Positions 41,830-44,599 of a stretch of DNA of 44,599 nucleotides are shown here, one piece after another (the stretch's first letter is position 1; every line of letters starts with the position of its first letter). The translations under genes were made by a program, and so were the position numbers. Origin of the DNA: Bacillota bacterium (GTDB lineage: Bacteria; Bacillota; Bacilli; Paenibacillales; Paenibacillaceae); assembly GCA_023460795.1 (NCBI GenBank), contig JAEWPC010000087.1, positions 1-44,599 of the forward strand, written 5' to 3'. Below the pieces are notes generated by a model. It was not told the DNA's origin. It ran no database searches and worked only from the letters and a program-made list of their open reading frames with translations.

Positions 41830-42470
41830 ACCGACTTCGCTCCTTGGACTTCGTTCACGTACGATCTAGCGAGCTCGGTCAGCTCCGCGAACTTGCCGCC
41901 CTTCACGAGCTGCTTGTCTACCAGGTTGCCGCCAAGGCCGACGGCGATCGCGCCTGCGTCCAGCACGGAGCGGATGTTCTGCAGGTTGACGCCGCCTGTC
42001 GCGACCATCGGGATGTGACCGAGCGGCGCGCGGACTTCCTTCAGGTAGTTGATGCCGAGCGAGCCCATCGGGAACACTTTGACCGCCGTAGCGCCGGCTT
42101 TGTACGCGCGAACCATCTCGGTCGGCGTCATCGTGCCCGGCCATACCTCGACGCCGCTGGCGATGCCGTATGCGATAACTTCCTCGTCCAAGTTAGGAGA
42201 GATAATATATTCCGCGCCTGCGGCGACCGCTTCTTTGGCCTGTGCCAGATCGAGCACGGTTCCAGCGCCGATGCGCATGCGATGGCCGTGCTGCTCGCGG
42301 AAGCGCGAGATCATGCCGAGCGCGCCGTCGGTATTCAGCGTCACTTCGAGGAATACGATTCCTCCGTCGGCCAGCGCTTGCGCCGTCGCATCTCCAGACT
42401 GCGCGGAGATGCCGCGGATAATAGCTACGATTTTTTCGCGTTGCAACGATTTCATCAATTCGGAAGACAT
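41826..42470 (-). CDS. eda: KHG/KDPG aldolase
   Basis: Splits KDPG into pyruvate and glyceraldehyde-3-phosphate. The 214-residue class I aldolase has E42 (FLEVTLNT), the Schiff-base K131 (ATAVKVFPMG) and R19 (AIIRG). AAGGAG lies 6 bases before the ATG. It is the first gene of the eda-kdgK pair and lies 131 bases after the uxaC-like gene, with an AT-rich spacer that may hold its own promoter. Confidence 0.96.
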   Translation of the reverse strand: MSSELMKSLQREKIVAIIRGISAQSGDATAQALADGGIVFLEVTLNTDGALGMISRFREQHGHRMRIGAGTVLDLAQAKEAVAAGAEYIISPNLDEEVIAYGIASGVEVWPGTMTPTEMVRAYKAGATAVKVFPMGSLGINYLKEVRAPLGHIPMVATGGVNLQNIRSVLDAGAIAVGLGGNLVDKQLVKGGKFAELTELARSYVNEVQGAKSV

Positions 42471-42601
42471 GGCAAGCTCCTTTTGCAGATAAGGACGAAT
42501 CCGATCGATTCGCCCTCCGCCTTTTGTTATGCCATATAGTGTAACACCGTGCGTCCCGTTGTGCTACTAGATTCACCTATAAAAATGTTTGATTACGTTC
42601 A

Positions 42602-43867
42602 TTAATGTTTCTTTGAGTTCGTTTGACCGAGGAATCTCCAGAAATTGCCCCCGAACAAGTCGGCGCAATCCCGGCGAACGTCGTCCTCGGTTACCGTCCA
42701 TCCGGTCTCCAGCACTCGCTTATATTTCTGGATCAGCGTATCGGAGATGATTCGTTTCGAATATTCCCACTTATAGAGAAGCTGACCGAAGATGCGGCAA
42801 TCGGAATGCTGCGGAATAACCGACAGCCCTAGCAGCTCGATGCGAAGCTCCGTCAGCTCGCGCACCATCGACTCGATGTGCAGGAACCACCAGCACCCGA
42901 ACACCATCAGGTTGCGGAATTTGCGCGCGAGCACGGCCAGCTCGTGCTGATTCTCCCGAGCCAGCATCGTGATGAGGAACTTCTGGTTCGGGTACGCGCG
43001 GCATAGCGCCTCCACCGATCCGACGTCCGATTTCATGCTCATGTCGCCGGCGAGCTGCAATCCCGGATTCACGCGGCGGCGCACGCCGATCATCAGCGCG
43101 AACGGAATGCCCGCGTCTTGGCACACGGGAACCATGGCCTCGTCGATCATCCGCGTGCGATGATCCGACGCTGGATAGACGAAGTCGCCCGGCATCGATA
43201 CGGCTAAGTACAGCGCGCCCATGCGCTCGATCCATTCGCTCAAGAAACGCCGAACTTCGCTTACCGTCTCCGAGGTCCATTCCGAGCTGACGCGGTAACC
43301 CTGAGCAGCCAGCTGCGGCCAAGCGTTATCCCAGTCGTTCAGAAGCGGATCGACGCGCAGAGCGGCATGGAATCGGGAGTCGCTATAACCACCGCGTTCC
43401 CATGTCGCCCTCTCTACGGGATCGAGAGGATCATTCGTCATGACGATATCGCGCACTCCCGAAACCCTCATGACCTCGTCGATGTGTCCGTTCACCGTCA
43501 TCGTCGCCCAAGCGTCCCTATAACTCTGTAAGTCCCGCGAAGAAGTATCCAGACCAAGTTGCTTGAACACGTTCAATACGCCCGATGCCGCTTCGCTGAC
43601 CGGCGAATGCTCCACGAACAGCGTCTGCCAGATCAAATCCGCCTGCTCCCGCTTGGACAAGCTCCAGAATTGCTCGTAGGGCATATCGATCCAGCGGAAC
43701 GTCTCGGAGATCAAATAATGGTAGGTAAGCAGATCGTCAAGCTCCCATAGACAGAGCTCTCCGAACTCCGCAGAGAACAAGTGCGTATGCATGTCCGTCA
43801 CCGGCGTTTCCCGCACGATGCGCGCGACCGTCTCGGCCGCATTGTTAAGCGTCAACTTCTTTTCCAA
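42602..43867 (-). CDS. Glucuronate isomerase-like amidohydrolase (divergent UxaC)
   Basis: A 421-residue TIM-barrel protein of the amidohydrolase superfamily, nearest to uronate isomerase UxaC. The metal motif TDMHTHL (HxH) and the following ELCLWELDDLLTYHYLISE match the UxaC start (DxHxHL...Lyd.w...HY..); CWWFLHIESMV and NFWRFL also fit the C-terminal part. Normal UxaC has about 470 residues, so it is shorter and divergent. With eda-kdgK next to it, it probably isomerises a uronate. The start is TTG at 43867, 8 bases after GGGG, overlapping the end of the AraC gene by 16 bases. Confidence 0.78.
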   Translation of the reverse strand: MEKKLTLNNAAETVARIVRETPVTDMHTHLFSAEFGELCLWELDDLLTYHYLISETFRWIDMPYEQFWSLSKREQADLIWQTLFVEHSPVSEAASGVLNVFKQLGLDTSSRDLQSYRDAWATMTVNGHIDEVMRVSGVRDIVMTNDPLDPVERATWERGGYSDSRFHAALRVDPLLNDWDNAWPQLAAQGYRVSSEWTSETVSEVRRFLSEWIERMGALYLAVSMPGDFVYPASDHRTRMIDEAMVPVCQDAGIPFALMIGVRRRVNPGLQLAGDMSMKSDVGSVEALCRAYPNQKFLITMLARENQHELAVLARKFRNLMVFGCWWFLHIESMVRELTELRIELLGLSVIPQHSDCRIFGQLLYKWEYSKRIISDTLIQKYKRVLETGWTVTEDDVRRDCADLFGGNFWRFLGQTNSKKH

Positions 43868-44599
43868 TCGCTAAACCCCGTTTCTTGGTCTACTATTGCC
43901 TTATCTTTGGCCTGCTTCTTGAACTGCTCCGGCGACAAGCCGGTCATCCTCTTGAACAACCGGCTGAAATGCGCCAAGTGCTTAAAGCCGAGCCGGAAAC
44001 AAACTTCCGTCACGGACGTCTCCGCATCGAGCAAGAACAGAATGCGCGCTTCGTTGATCCGTTTGCGATACACGTACTCGAATATCGTAACGCCCGTGAC
44101 TTCTTTGAATATTTTGGCCAAATACGATTTGCTCACGTGCAATTCTCTCTGGAGCCCCTCCATATGCAGATCCTCGGTGTACTTCGTCTCGAGCAGCGCG
44201 ACGACGTCTTGGACGGTCTTCTCCTTCTCCGACGGAAATTCCCGTTGCTCCCTAAGAGGCTGCAAGCAGCGGTCGTACACGAAATGCAACAGGTCGACGA
44301 ACGCAAGCATTCGCCGACTGTCGCCGATTTCATCGTGCCGTTCCTGATGCTTATGCATGAGCGCGAATATGCGCTCGGCTTCCTCTTTGTCTTCTCCGCG
44401 CAGGCAAAGCCGGTAGTTCTTGAACTTCTGGAACGGCTCCAGCACGTTCACCGCCCCGGGATGCTGCAGGTACGGCTTCAGCAGCGACGGCTCGAAGTGG
44501 GTAATCGTGCGGATGTAAGGAAAAGCCGGGTCGATCTTCGCGCAATGAAGCGTCATTCCGTACATGATGATCAGATCCCCGGGCGAGAGCGTGTAGATC
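43852..44599 (-). CDS. AraC-family regulator, 5' end beyond the window
   Basis: The C-terminal 248 or so residues of a sugar-responsive AraC regulator. The frame stays open to the window edge and reads IYTLSPGDLIIMYGMTLHCAK, the usual strand of the N-terminal cupin domain; hence the ATG at 44565 is internal and the gene is only truncated by the window. The double helix-turn-helix is at the end (LQRELHVSKSYLAKIFKEVT; TEVCFRLGFKHLAHFSRLFK; MTGLSPEQFKK). It overlaps the uxaC-like gene and probably controls the uronate operon. Confidence 0.9.
   Translation of the reverse strand, partial: IYTLSPGDLIIMYGMTLHCAKIDPAFPYIRTITHFEPSLLKPYLQHPGAVNVLEPFQKFKNYRLCLRGEDKEEAERIFALMHKHQERHDEIGDSRRMLAFVDLLHFVYDRCLQPLREQREFPSEKEKTVQDVVALLETKYTEDLHMEGLQRELHVSKSYLAKIFKEVTGVTIFEYVYRKRINEARILFLLDAETSVTEVCFRLGFKHLAHFSRLFKRMTGLSPEQFKKQAKDKAIVDQETGFSDWKRS

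Overview
The window looks like a chromosomal piece of a moderately GC-rich, spore-forming member of the Bacillota, most likely the Paenibacillaceae (Paenibacillus or Cohnella type). Evidence for this is strong AGGAGG-type ribosome sites, frequent GTG and TTG starts, and Bacillus-type gene sets (ccpN-ppsR, glgBCDA, a YfiB/YfiC-like ABC pair, DUF3892). Many glycosidases of plant-polymer use also sit beside AraC-type regulators. The genus is inference; there is no rRNA in the window. No tRNA, CRISPR array, intact transposase or phage gene was seen.

Layout. 1-6.7 kb: a multi-PAS sensor kinase, a GH42 beta-galactosidase divergent from an AraC regulator, and an aldo/keto reductase-DUF1361 pair. 6.8-14.5 kb: a minus-strand glycogen operon, glgB-glgC-glgD-glgA, whose fifth gene is a GH15 glucoamylase-type enzyme instead of the usual glycogen phosphorylase. 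14.8-20.7 kb: a chemoreceptor, araA with AraR-like operators, a DUF3892 protein and a GH36 alpha-galactosidase. 20.8-25.3 kb: an accessory zone with a low-GC island (two unrecognised genes, one apparently without a start codon) framed by copies of a 20-22 nt repeat. It continues with an acetyltransferase whose stop codon lies in that repeat, a rhamnulokinase remnant, a hairpin array and a small lipoprotein. 25.3-33.8 kb: cupin, nitroreductase, a heterodimeric ABC exporter, an ECF sigma/anti-sigma pair, DUF3817, a pseudouridine synthase and an ArsR-headed regulator. 34-40.8 kb: GH51 arabinofuranosidase, a LytTR protein, the talC-ccpN-ppsR central-carbon cluster, adenosine deaminase and a lipoprotein. 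40.85 kb to the end: a uronate/KDG block (AraC regulator cut by the window edge, UxaC-like isomerase, KDPG aldolase, KDG kinase).

How it works together. Most genes release or handle plant sugars: galactosides (GH42, GH36), arabinose (GH51 then AraA) and uronates (UxaC-like, KdgK, Eda). Surplus glucose is stored as glycogen. CcpN and PpsR are known gluconeogenesis controls.

Main points for a second look: ccpN has no ATG/GTG/TTG start before its helix-turn-helix and appears to begin at ATC. The glycogen operon ends in a hydrolase. Three unrelated intergenic hairpin arrays share a 50-51 bp pitch, with the one irregular step longer by 11 bp. The low-GC island has a perfect 22-nt inverted repeat at its edges, and a 21-nt perfect inverted pair brackets the DUF3892 gene.
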